The notes below the pieces were generated by a model, which had not been told where the DNA came from, made no database searches, and saw only the letters and a list, made by a program, of their open reading frames with translations. From Pelomonas margarita (GTDB lineage Bacteria > Pseudomonadota > Gammaproteobacteria > Burkholderiales > Burkholderiaceae_C): DNA of 64,000 nucleotides. This document shows positions 49,344 through 58,942 of the stretch, piece after piece; the first letter of the stretch is position 1, and each line of letters begins with the position of its first letter. The DNA lies in contig NZ_JBIGHW010000005.1 of NCBI RefSeq assembly GCF_043555875.1, positions 124,001 through 188,000 on the forward strand, read 5' to 3'. A program made the translations under genes and the position numbers.

Positions 49344-50492
49344 ATGAAAGCAATGCTGAAGCGCTGGCGCACGCGCCTGATCGTCGTCGCCGTGCTGGCC
49401 GCTGCGGGCGGCGGCTGGTGGGCCACCCGTAAATCGGATGCGCCGCCGCCGCCGCCCAGCGGCGTCGTCGCGCTGGCCGACATCACGCAGGCCGTGCAGG
49501 CCGCCGGTGTGCTGCAAGCACGCACCAAGGTGGATGTCGGCGCCCAGGTGAGCGGCCAGATCCAGACCATCCATGTGCAACTGGGCCAGCAGGTCAAGAA
49601 GGGCGAGCTGCTCGTCAGCCTGGACCCCGAACTGGCACGCAGCGACGTGGCCCAAGCCGAGGCCTCGCTCGCCCAGGCCCGCGCTCAACTGGACGCCAGC
49701 CGCGTGGATGCCGACGCCGCCCGGCGCGAGCTGGCCCGCCAGCGCCGCCTGCTGGCCGGCCAGGCCACGGCCGCCACCGAGGCCGAGCGGGCCGAGACCG
49801 AGCTGGCCAAGATCGAGGCGGCGCTGCGCGGCCAGGCCGCCACGCTGGCCCGGCTGGAGGCCGAACTAGACAACCGCAAGCTGCGCCTGTCCTACACCCG
49901 CATCACCGCGCCCATGGACGGCACCGTCGTCAGCCTGCCGGTGCAGGCCGGCCAGACCGTCATCGCGGTGCAGGTCACGCCGGTCATGCTGACGCTGGCC
50001 GACCTGGACACCATCACAGTGCGCACCAAGGTGCCCGAGGCCGACATCCAGGCCATCAAGGTGGGCCAAGTGGCGCGCTTCTCCACGCTGTCGGGCGAGG
50101 GCAAGCGCTACGAGGGCAAGCTGCGCGTCATCCAGCCGGTACCGGAGCGCGCCGGCAACGCCGTGTTCTACAACGTGCTGTTCGAGGTGGACAACCGCGA
50201 CCGCGCGCTGTTCAGCGACATGACGGTGCAGGTGGACATCGAGACCGGCTCGGCCAAGCAGGTGCCGGCCATGCCCATCGTCGCCCTGGGCGAGCGTGGC
50301 AAGGACGGCCGCTTCACGGTCACGGTGCTCGACGCCGCCGGCAAGCAAGCGCCGCGGCAGGTCAAGGTCGGCCTGCAGGACGGCGCCAAGGTGCAGGTGC
50401 TGGACGGCCTGAAGACGGGCGACAAGGTGCTGCTGGCACCGCCGAGCGCGGCGGATGCCGCCGCCTCAGCCGCCAGCGCTGCGTCCAGCTGA
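49344..50492 (+). CDS. macA: Efflux periplasmic adaptor MacA
   Basis: 382 residues, RND/MacA-type membrane-fusion protein. One N-terminal helix (RLIVVAVLAAAGGGWWATRK), lipoyl half-motifs (VGAQVSGQIQTIHVQLGQQV and ITAPMDGTVVSLPVQAGQTV) flanking a long coiled coil (~105-175), then a barrel and membrane-proximal domain. Connects MacB to an outer-membrane channel. GGGAGGGAC precedes the ATG. Two bases from macB. Confidence 0.93.
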   Translation: MKAMLKRWRTRLIVVAVLAAAGGGWWATRKSDAPPPPPSGVVALADITQAVQAAGVLQARTKVDVGAQVSGQIQTIHVQLGQQVKKGELLVSLDPELARSDVAQAEASLAQARAQLDASRVDADAARRELARQRRLLAGQATAATEAERAETELAKIEAALRGQAATLARLEAELDNRKLRLSYTRITAPMDGTVVSLPVQAGQTVIAVQVTPVMLTLADLDTITVRTKVPEADIQAIKVGQVARFSTLSGEGKRYEGKLRVIQPVPERAGNAVFYNVLFEVDNRDRALFSDMTVQVDIETGSAKQVPAMPIVALGERGKDGRFTVTVLDAAGKQAPRQVKVGLQDGAKVQVLDGLKTGDKVLLAPPSAADAAASAASAASS

Positions 50493-50493
50493 C

Positions 50494-52512
50494 ATGGCCC
50501 TCATCGAACTGAAAGACGTCGCCCGGCATTACCAACTGGGCGAGATCGACGTCCCGGCACTGGCCGGCGTGAGTCTGGCCATCGAGGCCGGCGAGTTCGT
50601 GGCCATCATGGGCCAGTCGGGCTCGGGCAAGAGCACGTTGATGAACGTGCTGGGCTGCCTGGACAACCCCACGCACGGCAGCTTCCACATCGACGGCCAG
50701 GACGCCAGCGCTTTAGGCGCGGACGAGCTCGCCGCGCTGCGCCGCGAGCGCTTCGGCTTCATCTTCCAGCGCTACCACCTGCTGCCCCACCTGGACGCCC
50801 GTGCCAACGCGGCGCTGCCGGCCGTCTACGCCGGCGTGGCCAGCGGCCCGCGCACCAGCCGCGCCGAGGCCCTGCTGGAGCGCCTGGGCCTGGGCGAGCG
50901 CCTGCACCACAAGCCCAACGAGCTGTCCGGCGGCCAGCAGCAGCGTGTATCCATCGCGCGGGCGCTGATGAACGGTGGCCAGATCATCCTGGCCGACGAG
51001 CCCACCGGCGCGCTGGACTCCGCCTCTGGCGCCGAGATGCTGCGCTTGCTCAAGGAACTGCACGGGCGTGGCCACACCATCATCCTGGTCACGCACGACC
51101 CCAGCGTCGCCGCCCACGCGCAGCGCGTCATCGAGCTGCGCGACGGCAAGGTGGTGGCCGACAACGGCACACCGGCCGGCCATGTGCCGCCCACCGCGCT
51201 GCCCAGCGACGCACCGCCGGTCAAGGAAGGGGGCCGGCTGCGCCGCCTGCAGGTGCAGTGGCGCGAGGCCGTCGCCACCGCCGTGCTGGCCCTCAAGGGC
51301 AACCGGCTGCGCACGGCGCTGTCCATGCTGGGCATCAGCATCGGCATCGCGTCGGTGGTCAGCATCGTCGCTCTCACCACCGCGGCGCGGGCCTCCATCG
51401 AGACCGACCTCAGCAGCCTGATCTCCGGCCGCATCCCCGTCTGGCGCGGCAACCCAGCGCTGCCGCCCGGTGCCGTGGCGCAGCCCTTCCGGCCCAACGA
51501 GATCGATTCGCTACGAGCGCTGCCGGGCGTCAAGGGCATCACGCTGAACCGCCAGATGCAGCTCACCGCCCGCCACCAGTCGCGGGACGCGATGCTGGAG
51601 GCCGTCGCGGGCGACCCCAACACGCTGCGCGCCCGCAAGCTCAAGCTGGCCCAGGGCCGCTACCTGGCCGCGATGGACTACGAGACGCGCAGCCAGGTCG
51701 TCGTGCTGGACGAAAAGGCGCGCGATGCGCTTTTCAAGAAGGGCGAGTCGCCGCTGGGCAAGCTGGTGTTCGTGAACCCCATGTCGGGCGGCGGCGGTGA
51801 CATGCAGCCACTGTTGCCCGGCGCGACGCCGCCACCGGTGGCCGCCCTGCCCTTCACCGTCGTGGGCGTCGTCGCGCCCGAAGGCGGCGCCTTCAGCTTC
51901 GGCAGTTGGCTGGGCCAGATCTATCTGCCGCACACGACGTTCTCGCGCAAGCTGGACGCACGCGCCGACGTCGACAACTTCGACGTGCTGTTGGACCTGA
52001 CGGTGCCACCTCAGCAGGTTCGCGAGCAGATCATCCACCGCCTGAAGGCGCTGCACGGCGCCGAAGACTTCGGCACCTGGAACGGCGAGGAAGAGTTCCG
52101 CAAGTTCCAGAGCGTGACCAGCGCCATGGCGGCGCTGTTCGCCGGCGTGGCGGCCATCTCGCTGCTGGTGGGCGGCGTGGGCGTCATGAACATCATGCTG
52201 GTGTCGGTGTCGGAGCGCACGCGCGAGATCGGCATCCGCATGGCCGTGGGCGCACGCCAGGGTGATGTGCGCCTGCAGTTCCTCATCGAAGCCGTCGTCC
52301 TCTGCTGCCTGGGCGGGCTGGTGGGCGTGCTGCTGAGCTGGCTGGCTGCACAAGGCCTGAACGCGGCCCAGCAGCACCTGCAGGTCAGCATCAGCTGGGC
52401 GGCGCTGGGCGTGGCGTTTGGCGTGTCCAGTTTGGTGGGCCTGGTGTTCGGCACGCTGCCGGCGCGCCGCGCCGCGGCGCTCAGCCCCGTCGATGCGCTG
52501 GCTCGGGAGTGA
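50494..52512 (+). CDS. macB: MacB-type ABC efflux transporter
   Basis: 672 residues. The ATPase domain is N-terminal (Walker A GQSGSGKST, signature LSGGQQQRVSIARA, Walker B IILADEPTGALD, VTHDPSVAAHAQR). A first membrane helix (~ALSMLGISIGIASVVSI), a large periplasmic domain and three C-terminal helices with ERTREIGIRMAVGAR follow, typical of MacB. It expels macrolides, lipopeptides or protoporphyrin-like substrates with MacA. The start at 50494 is the first Met of the ATPase domain. Confidence 0.94.
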   Translation: MALIELKDVARHYQLGEIDVPALAGVSLAIEAGEFVAIMGQSGSGKSTLMNVLGCLDNPTHGSFHIDGQDASALGADELAALRRERFGFIFQRYHLLPHLDARANAALPAVYAGVASGPRTSRAEALLERLGLGERLHHKPNELSGGQQQRVSIARALMNGGQIILADEPTGALDSASGAEMLRLLKELHGRGHTIILVTHDPSVAAHAQRVIELRDGKVVADNGTPAGHVPPTALPSDAPPVKEGGRLRRLQVQWREAVATAVLALKGNRLRTALSMLGISIGIASVVSIVALTTAARASIETDLSSLISGRIPVWRGNPALPPGAVAQPFRPNEIDSLRALPGVKGITLNRQMQLTARHQSRDAMLEAVAGDPNTLRARKLKLAQGRYLAAMDYETRSQVVVLDEKARDALFKKGESPLGKLVFVNPMSGGGGDMQPLLPGATPPPVAALPFTVVGVVAPEGGAFSFGSWLGQIYLPHTTFSRKLDARADVDNFDVLLDLTVPPQQVREQIIHRLKALHGAEDFGTWNGEEEFRKFQSVTSAMAALFAGVAAISLLVGGVGVMNIMLVSVSERTREIGIRMAVGARQGDVRLQFLIEAVVLCCLGGLVGVLLSWLAAQGLNAAQQHLQVSISWAALGVAFGVSSLVGLVFGTLPARRAAALSPVDALARE

Positions 52513-52516
52513 AACC

Positions 52517-53899
52517 ATGAAGACAAGACTGACCGCCCTGGCCGTCGCGCTGTGGCTTGCGGGCTGCGCCCACGGGCCGGCCGCGCGTGCGCCCGAGGTC
52601 GCCATGCCAACCGCCTGGAGCCAGGCCGCCGGCAACGCCGCGCCCGACTGGGCCGGCCTGCTGGACCCGACGCTGGCCGCACTGCAGGCCCGCGCGCTGG
52701 CCGCGAACCTGGACATCGCCATCGCCGCCCAGCGCTGGCAGCAGGCCCAGCGCCTCGCTGAGCAGAGCGCGCTGCGCTGGCAGCCCAGCGCCGGACTGTC
52801 CACCAGCGCCAGCCGGCCCGTGGAGACGCAGAGCAGCACGCGCAACGTGGATGTGGGCGGCGGCATCACGGTGCCCGTGACCACCAGCACCGGCTGGAGC
52901 CGCAGCTACGGCGCCTCGCTGGGCGTGGGCTACGAGCTGGACCTGTGGGACCGCCTGGCCAACACCACCGCGGCGCAACGGGCCAGTGCCGACTCGGCGC
53001 ACACCGACATCGAGGCGGCGCGGCTGTCCATCCGCAGCCAGGTGGCCGAGGCCTACTGGACGCTGGCCGCGCTGCGTGCCCAGCAGCCGTTGGCCGAGAC
53101 CCAGCTAGCGCTGACCCGCGAAACGCTGGGCCTGACTCGCCAGCGCGTGCGCGAAGGCAAGCTGCTGCCCGTGGAGCTGGACAAGATCGCCATCACCGTG
53201 CAGACCGCCGAGAACCGCCTCGCCGACCTGGCCGCCGACACGCTGCTGCAACGCCAGCGCCTGGCGCTGCTGCTGGCCGAACCGTTGCCCGGCCCGGCAC
53301 CCGAGGCCGCCCTGCCCACGGCCGAGCCGCCGCGCTGGCGGCTGGCCGAGCCCGCCGACCAGCTGGCCCGCCGCCCCGACGTGCAGCGCGCACGGCTGGG
53401 CGTGGACCAGGCGCTGGCCCAGTTGCGCGTCAGCGAGACCGAGCGCTACCCGCGGCTGAGCTTCAGCGCCGGCCTCAGCACCGGCGGCACGCAGGCGCGT
53501 GACTGGTTCTCCCAGCCGCTGGCCAACCTGGGCGCCAACCTGGCCGTGCCGCTGATCGACTGGCAGCGGCTGAACCTGCAGCGCGACAACGCCCGCAGCC
53601 AGCTCGACAGCGCCGCGCTGGGACTGCGCGACACGCTGCAGAAGGCGCTGGCCGAGATCGAGGCCCAGCGCATCGAGGCCGAGCGTCTGAGCCAGCAACT
53701 CGTCGCCAACACCGGCCGGCTGCGCGAGGCCAGCGAGAACGAGCGGCTGGCGCAGCTGCGCTACGACACCGGCGTCATCGCCCGCGCCGACTGGCTGCAG
53801 GCGCGCAGCGCCAAGCTGGACGCCGAGCAAAACGCCATTCAGCTGCGGCTGCAGCAATGGCTGCGGCAGGCGGCGCTGTTCAAGGCACTCGGCGGCTGA
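52517..53899 (+). CDS. Outer-membrane efflux channel lipoprotein (NodT/OprM family)
   Basis: 460 residues with a lipoprotein signal ending LAGC (MKTRLTALAVALWLAGC). Two TolC-like repeats contain SYGASLGVGYELDLWDRLAN and RRPDVQRARLGVDQALAQLR, and the long helices (~residues 55-70, 170-220 and 380-450) are evident. It is the exit duct of the MacAB system encoded just upstream. Four bases after macB, so one operon macA-macB-nodT. Confidence 0.92.
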   Translation: MKTRLTALAVALWLAGCAHGPAARAPEVAMPTAWSQAAGNAAPDWAGLLDPTLAALQARALAANLDIAIAAQRWQQAQRLAEQSALRWQPSAGLSTSASRPVETQSSTRNVDVGGGITVPVTTSTGWSRSYGASLGVGYELDLWDRLANTTAAQRASADSAHTDIEAARLSIRSQVAEAYWTLAALRAQQPLAETQLALTRETLGLTRQRVREGKLLPVELDKIAITVQTAENRLADLAADTLLQRQRLALLLAEPLPGPAPEAALPTAEPPRWRLAEPADQLARRPDVQRARLGVDQALAQLRVSETERYPRLSFSAGLSTGGTQARDWFSQPLANLGANLAVPLIDWQRLNLQRDNARSQLDSAALGLRDTLQKALAEIEAQRIEAERLSQQLVANTGRLREASENERLAQLRYDTGVIARADWLQARSAKLDAEQNAIQLRLQQWLRQAALFKALGG

Positions 53900-53942
53900 G
53901 CAGCACGGCCGGCATGCCCTGCGCTTGATTTACGCTGCCGGC

Positions 53943-54725
53943 ATGCAACCGAGTTCCTTCCCGCGCCGCCGGGCGCTGCTGGCCGCGCTGGCCGCTGCCG
54001 CCTTCGCGCCCCTGGCGCTCGCCGCCACGCCCGTGCAGGGCTACAAGGTCGTGCGCAGCTATCCGCACGACCCCGACGCCTTCACGCAGGGCCTGTTCTT
54101 CCACGACGGCTTCTTGTACGAGGGCACGGGCCTGCGCGGCCGCTCCAGCGTCCGCAAGGTCGAGTTGGAGACCGGCCGCGTGCTGCAGGCCGTGGAACTG
54201 CCGCCCGAGGTGTTCGGCGAGGGCATCACGCGCTGGGGCGACCGCATCATCGCCCTCACCTGGCAGGAGCAGACCGCCTTCGTGCTGGACCTCAAGACCT
54301 TCAAGCTCTGGCGCAAGTTCAGCTACTCCGGCGAGGGCTGGGGCCTGGCGCACAACGAGCGCGAGTTGGTCATGAGCGACGGCAGCGCCGAGCTGCGCTT
54401 CCTGGACCCGCTGAGCTTCAAGGAGCTGCGCCGCGTGAAGGTGACGGCCGATGGCCGGCCGCTGACGCAGCTCAACGAGCTGGAGTGGGTGGAGGGCGAG
54501 ATCCTCGCCAACGTCTGGCAGACCGACCGCATCGCCCGCATCGACCCCAGGACCGGCCGCGTGACCGGCTGGATCGACCTGACCGGCCTGCTCGCCGGCC
54601 CGCAGCGCCCGCACCCGGACGCCGTGCTCAACGGCATCGCCTACGACGCCAAGGCCAGACGCCTGTTCGTCACCGGCAAGCTGTGGCCGCGGCTGTATGA
54701 GATCCAGCTGACGGCACCGCGCTGA
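53943..54725 (+). CDS. Glutaminyl-peptide cyclotransferase (plant-type beta-propeller)
   Basis: 260 residues with a twin-arginine-like signal (PRRRALLAALAAAAFAPLAL). Motifs VVRSYPHDPDAFTQGLFFHD, EGTGLRGRSSVRKVEL, DGSAELRFLDP and NELEWVEGEILANVWQTD identify the five-bladed propeller QC family. It cyclises N-terminal Gln to pyroglutamate on exported peptides or proteins. Located alone, 43 bases after the efflux operon. Confidence 0.9.
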   Translation: MQPSSFPRRRALLAALAAAAFAPLALAATPVQGYKVVRSYPHDPDAFTQGLFFHDGFLYEGTGLRGRSSVRKVELETGRVLQAVELPPEVFGEGITRWGDRIIALTWQEQTAFVLDLKTFKLWRKFSYSGEGWGLAHNERELVMSDGSAELRFLDPLSFKELRRVKVTADGRPLTQLNELEWVEGEILANVWQTDRIARIDPRTGRVTGWIDLTGLLAGPQRPHPDAVLNGIAYDAKARRLFVTGKLWPRLYEIQLTAPR

Positions 54726-54746
54726 CGCTGCAGCGCGGGCCGGCGC

Positions 54747-55925
54747 TCAAAACGCTGCGATGCCGGTGATGGCGCGACCCAGGATGAGCGCATGGATGTC
54801 GTGCGTGCCCTCGTAGGTGTTCACGACCTCCAGGTTCACCAGGTGGCGAGCCACGCCGAACTCGTCGGAGATACCGTTGCCGCCCAGCATGTCGCGCGCC
54901 ATGCGGGCGATGTCCAGCGCCTTGCCGCAGCTGTTGCGCTTCATGATGGACGTGATCTCCACGGCCGCCGTGCCCTCGTCCTTCATGCGGCCCAGCCGCA
55001 GGCAGCCTTGCAGGCCCAGCGTGATCTCTGTCTGCATGTCGGCCAGCTTTTTCTGGATGAGCTGGTTGGCTGCCAGCGGCTTGCCGAACTGCTGGCGGTC
55101 CAGCGTGTATTGGCGCGCGGTGTGCCAGCAGTCCTCGGCGGCGCCAAGCGCGCCCCAGGCGATGCCGTAGCGGGCGCTGTTCAGGCAGGTGAACGGGCCC
55201 TTCAGGCCGCGCACCTCGGGGAAAGCGTTCTCCTCGGGGCAGAACACACGGTCCATGACGATCTCACCGGTGATGGACGCGCGCAGCCCCACCTTGCCAT
55301 GGATGGCCGGCGCCGACAGGCCCTTGGCGCCCTTCTCCAGCACGAATCCGCGGATCTGGCCGCCATCGTCCTTGGCCCAGACGACGAAGACGTCGGCGAT
55401 GGGGCTGTTGGTGATCCACATCTTGGCGCCCGTCAGCTCGTAGCCGCCGTCCACCTTTCGCGCACGCGTGACCATGGAGCCGGGGTCGGAGCCATGGTTA
55501 GGCTCGGTCAGGCCGAAGCAGCCGATCCACTCGCCGCTGGCCAGCTTGGGCAGGTACTTCTGCTTGGTGGCATCGGAACCGAACTCGTTGATCGGCACCA
55601 TCACCAGCGACGACTGCACGCTCATCATCGAGCGGTAGCCCGAGTCCACGCGCTCCACCTCTCGGGCGATCAGCCCGTAGCTGACGTAGTTCAGCCCCGC
55701 GCCCCCGTACTCGGCCGCAATGGTGGGGCCCAGCAGACCCAGCTCGCCCATCTCGCGAAAGATGGACGGATCCGTGCGCTCATGGCGGAAGGCCTCGCGC
55801 ACGCGCGGGCGCAGCTGGTCGGTGCAGTAGGCCGCGGCGGCCTCGCGCACCATGCGCTCCTCGTCGCTCAGCTGCGCGTTCAGCAGCAGGGGGTCGTCCC
55901 AGTGAAAGCTTGCCTTGTGGGCCAT
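54747..55925 (-). CDS. gcdH: Glutaryl-CoA dehydrogenase
   Basis: 392 residues, acyl-CoA dehydrogenase fold. GLTEPNHGSDPGSMVTRARK and MWITNSPIADVFVVWAK are the FAD-side motifs, and NTYEGTHDIHALILGRAITG has the catalytic-base Glu. The GcdH type oxidatively decarboxylates glutaryl-CoA to crotonyl-CoA in lysine, hydroxylysine and tryptophan breakdown. The start at 55925 (MAHKASFHWDDPLLL) fits the family. Divergent from a LysR gene that probably controls it. Confidence 0.94.
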   Translation of the reverse strand: MAHKASFHWDDPLLLNAQLSDEERMVREAAAAYCTDQLRPRVREAFRHERTDPSIFREMGELGLLGPTIAAEYGGAGLNYVSYGLIAREVERVDSGYRSMMSVQSSLVMVPINEFGSDATKQKYLPKLASGEWIGCFGLTEPNHGSDPGSMVTRARKVDGGYELTGAKMWITNSPIADVFVVWAKDDGGQIRGFVLEKGAKGLSAPAIHGKVGLRASITGEIVMDRVFCPEENAFPEVRGLKGPFTCLNSARYGIAWGALGAAEDCWHTARQYTLDRQQFGKPLAANQLIQKKLADMQTEITLGLQGCLRLGRMKDEGTAAVEITSIMKRNSCGKALDIARMARDMLGGNGISDEFGVARHLVNLEVVNTYEGTHDIHALILGRAITGIAAF

Positions 55926-56059
55926 GGCGGTCTCCGTGTAATCGTGGGGCCTGCAGTCAGGCACTGATGATGGCGCAGGCGGTGGGCCTGCGCAGCCGCG
56001 CCAGTATTCCGCCGCGAACGATTCGTGTCCAATTCAAGAATCCACTTTCACGATTCGCC

Positions 56060-56956
56060 ATGCCTATAGAGGCCATCCGCTCGCTGGAGTTCCGCCACCT
56101 GCGCTACTTCCTCGCTCTGGCTGAAGAGCTGCACTACGGCCGCGCAGCGCAGCGCCTGGCCATCTCGCAGCCGCCGCTGTCGGTCGCCATCCAGCAGCTG
56201 GAGGCCAGCGTGGGCGCGCGGTTGTTCGACCGCGACAGCAAGGGCGTGCGCCTCACGCCGGCCGGCGCCGCCTTTCGCGGCAGCGCCCAGGCGCTGATCG
56301 ACCGCGCAGAGGGCGCCTGCGCGCTGGCGCGCGACGTGCAGGCCGGCGAGGTGGGGCGGCTGCGGCTTGGCTTCGTCGGCTCCACGCTGTTCAACGACCT
56401 GTCCGGCTGGCTCAAGGCGTTCCAGGCCGCGCACCCCAAGGTGGAGGTGGTCGTGGTGGAGCTGAACTCGCAGGACCAGATCGACGCACTGCTGCACGAC
56501 GAGTTGGACCTGGGCCTGGTGCACACCGACCGGCTGCCGCCCGCGCTGGCCTCGGCGGCGCTCTACACCGAGCCCTTCGTCGCCTGCCTGCCCGCGGCGC
56601 ACCCGCTGGCGACGCAGCCCCGCATCGCGCTGCCCAGCCTCGGCGAGCAGCCCTTCATCCTGTTCTCCCGCAAGGGCTCGCCGGACTACCACGCCCGCAT
56701 CGTCGACATCTGCCGCCGGCACGGTTTCTACCCGCGCCTGCAGCACGAGGGCCGGCACTGGCTGTCGGTGGTGTCGCTGGTGGCGCAGGGGCTGGGCGTC
56801 AGCATCGTGCCCGCAGCCTTCCAGCGCGCGGGCGTGCAGGGCGCGGTGTTCAGGCCGCTGGTGGAAGCCATCGAGCCCTCGGCCGTGTTCGCGGCCTGGC
56901 GCGCTGACACTGCGGCCGTGCTGCGGCAGCGCTTCCTGTCCGCGCGCCCGCCCTGA
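56060..56956 (+). CDS. LysR-family transcriptional regulator (probable gcdH activator)
   Basis: 298 residues. The winged helix lies at residues ~9-68 (LRYFLALAEELHYGRAAQRL, ISQPPLSVAIQQLEASVGA), followed by a periplasmic-binding-like effector domain. Classical divergent placement with gcdH (134 bases between starts) suggests a GcdR-type role. The intergenic region contains ATTC-AA-GAAT as a possible half-site, below confidence for a separate entry. Confidence 0.9.
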   Translation: MPIEAIRSLEFRHLRYFLALAEELHYGRAAQRLAISQPPLSVAIQQLEASVGARLFDRDSKGVRLTPAGAAFRGSAQALIDRAEGACALARDVQAGEVGRLRLGFVGSTLFNDLSGWLKAFQAAHPKVEVVVVELNSQDQIDALLHDELDLGLVHTDRLPPALASAALYTEPFVACLPAAHPLATQPRIALPSLGEQPFILFSRKGSPDYHARIVDICRRHGFYPRLQHEGRHWLSVVSLVAQGLGVSIVPAAFQRAGVQGAVFRPLVEAIEPSAVFAAWRADTAAVLRQRFLSARPP

Positions 56957-57040
56957 GCGCGCCGCGCCGGCTCGCGCCAGCCAGGCAGTTGGAAATAACC
57001 GACACCACGCACCCGACGCCGGCGCTAAGGTGCCGCCCCC

Positions 57041-57691
57041 ATGAGCAGCAGCACCGCCTCCCCGCCCCCACGCCTGTGGGACATCTCGCCCACCGTCGCC
57101 CCCAATGCGCCCATCTTTCCGGGCGACGCCCCCTATCGCCTCGACTGGACCGCACGCCTGTCGCACGACTGCCCGGTCAACCTCAGCGCGATCACGATGT
57201 CGCCCCATGTCGGCGCGCATGCCGACGCACCGCTGCACTACGCCAACGGCGCGCCTGACATCGCCGACGTGCCACTGGACACCTACCTCGGCCGCTGCCG
57301 CGTGATCCATGCGCTGGGCGCCGCGCCGCTGATCACGGTCGAGCACCTGCAGCACGCTGGCGCCGACCTGCCGACCCGCGTGCTGGTGCGCTGCTGCGAG
57401 CGCGCCGACACCGTGTGGAACGACCACTTCACGGCCTTCGCCCCCGAGGCCATCGCCTGGCTGGCGGCGCGTGGCGTGCGGCTGATCGGCATCGACACGC
57501 CCAGCGTCGACCCCGCCAGCTCCAAGTCGCTGGACAGTCACCAGCAACTGCTGCGGCTGGACCTGCGCGTGCTGGAAAACCTGGTGCTCGACGACGTGCC
57601 GCCGGGGGACTATGAATTGATCGCGCTGCCACTCAAACTCCAAGGCGCCTGCGCATCTCCCGTGCGCGCCATCCTGAGGGAACTGCCATGA
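57041..57691 (+). CDS. kynB: Kynurenine formamidase (arylformamidase)
   Basis: 216 residues of the cyclase family. Metal site HVGAHADAPLHY (H-X-G-X-H-X-D) and ISPTVAPNAPIFPGD, GIDTPSVDPASSKSLDSHQQ identify KynB. It hydrolyses N-formylkynurenine to kynurenine in tryptophan degradation. First gene of kynBUA; its stop overlaps the kynU start (ATGA). Confidence 0.95.
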   Translation: MSSSTASPPPRLWDISPTVAPNAPIFPGDAPYRLDWTARLSHDCPVNLSAITMSPHVGAHADAPLHYANGAPDIADVPLDTYLGRCRVIHALGAAPLITVEHLQHAGADLPTRVLVRCCERADTVWNDHFTAFAPEAIAWLAARGVRLIGIDTPSVDPASSKSLDSHQQLLRLDLRVLENLVLDDVPPGDYELIALPLKLQGACASPVRAILRELP

Positions 57692-58941
57692 ATCTCGACG
57701 ACGCGAAGCGGCTGGACGCCGCCGACCCGCTGCGCAGCCTGCGCGAGCTGTTTGCCTTGCCCGAGGGCATCACCTATCTGGACGGCAACTCGCTGGGAGC
57801 CTGCCCCAAGGCGACGCCCGAGCGCATCCAGCGCGCAGTGACGCAGGAGTGGGCGCAGGGCCTCATCAAGAGCTGGAACAGCGCCGGCTGGATCGACCTG
57901 CCGCGCCGCCTGGGCGACCGCCTGGCCCCGTGGCTGGGTGCGCGGCCCGGCGAAGTGCTGGTGGCCGACTCCACCTCCATCAACCTCTACAAGGTGCTGC
58001 ACGCCGCGCTGCAGCTGCAGCAGGGCCAGCGCCGCGTCATCGTCAGCGAGCGCAGCAACTTCCCGACCGACAACTACATCGCGCAGAGCGTGGTGCGCGC
58101 GCATGGCGGCGAACTGGTGCTGGCCGAGACGCCAGAGGACATCCCCGCGCTGCTGGACGAGCGCTGCGCGGTGCTGATGCTCACGCACGTGAACTACCGC
58201 AGCGGCCGCATGCACGACATGGGCCTGCTGACCCGCTGGGCCCAACAGGCCGGCGCGCTGGCCGTGTGGGACCTGGCGCACAGCGCCGGCATCGTGCCAG
58301 TGGACCTGCTGGGCTGCGCGGCGGACTTCGCCATCGGCTGCGGCTACAAGTACCTCAACGGCGGCCCCGGCGCGCCGGCCTTCGTGTGGATGCACCCGCG
58401 CCACGAGGGACAGGTGTTCCAGCCGCTGACCGGCTGGCTGGGCCACGCGCATCCGTTCGACTTCGACAGCGAGTACCTGCCGGCGCCCGGTATCCAGCAA
58501 TACCAATGTGGCACGCCGCCGGTGCTGGCCATGACGGGGCTGGACACCGCGCTGGACGTCTACGACGCCGCGCAGCAGCGGGGCGGCATGCGTGCGCTGC
58601 GCGCCAAGTCGCTGGCGCTGACCGAGGCCTTCATCGCCGGCGTGGATGCCCGCGTGCCCGGTGCCGAGATCCACACGCCGCGCGATGCCGCCGCACGGGG
58701 CTCGCAGGTGTCGCTGTCCCTGCCCGAGGGCGTGGACGGCTATGCCGTCATGCAGGCGCTGATCGCGCGCGGCGTCATCGGCGACTTCCGCGCCGGCGTC
58801 CCCGAGCTGCTGCGCTTCGGCTTCGCACCGCTGTACAACAGCTTCGCCGACGTCGTGCAGGGCGTGGACGCGCTGGCCGACGTGGTCACCTCGGGCGCCT
58901 GGAACGCACCCGAGTTCACCAGCCGCGCCAAAGTGACCTGA
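57688..58941 (+). CDS. kynU: Kynureninase
   Basis: 417 residues, PLP fold. NSLGACPKATPERIQRAV, NFPTDNYIAQSVV and the Lys (K221) in GCGYKYLNGGPGAPAFVW are signatures. It cleaves kynurenine to anthranilate and alanine. Overlaps kynB by four bases; kynA starts one base after the kynU stop. Confidence 0.96.
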   Translation: MNLDDAKRLDAADPLRSLRELFALPEGITYLDGNSLGACPKATPERIQRAVTQEWAQGLIKSWNSAGWIDLPRRLGDRLAPWLGARPGEVLVADSTSINLYKVLHAALQLQQGQRRVIVSERSNFPTDNYIAQSVVRAHGGELVLAETPEDIPALLDERCAVLMLTHVNYRSGRMHDMGLLTRWAQQAGALAVWDLAHSAGIVPVDLLGCAADFAIGCGYKYLNGGPGAPAFVWMHPRHEGQVFQPLTGWLGHAHPFDFDSEYLPAPGIQQYQCGTPPVLAMTGLDTALDVYDAAQQRGGMRALRAKSLALTEAFIAGVDARVPGAEIHTPRDAAARGSQVSLSLPEGVDGYAVMQALIARGVIGDFRAGVPELLRFGFAPLYNSFADVVQGVDALADVVTSGAWNAPEFTSRAKVT

Positions 58942-58942
58942 C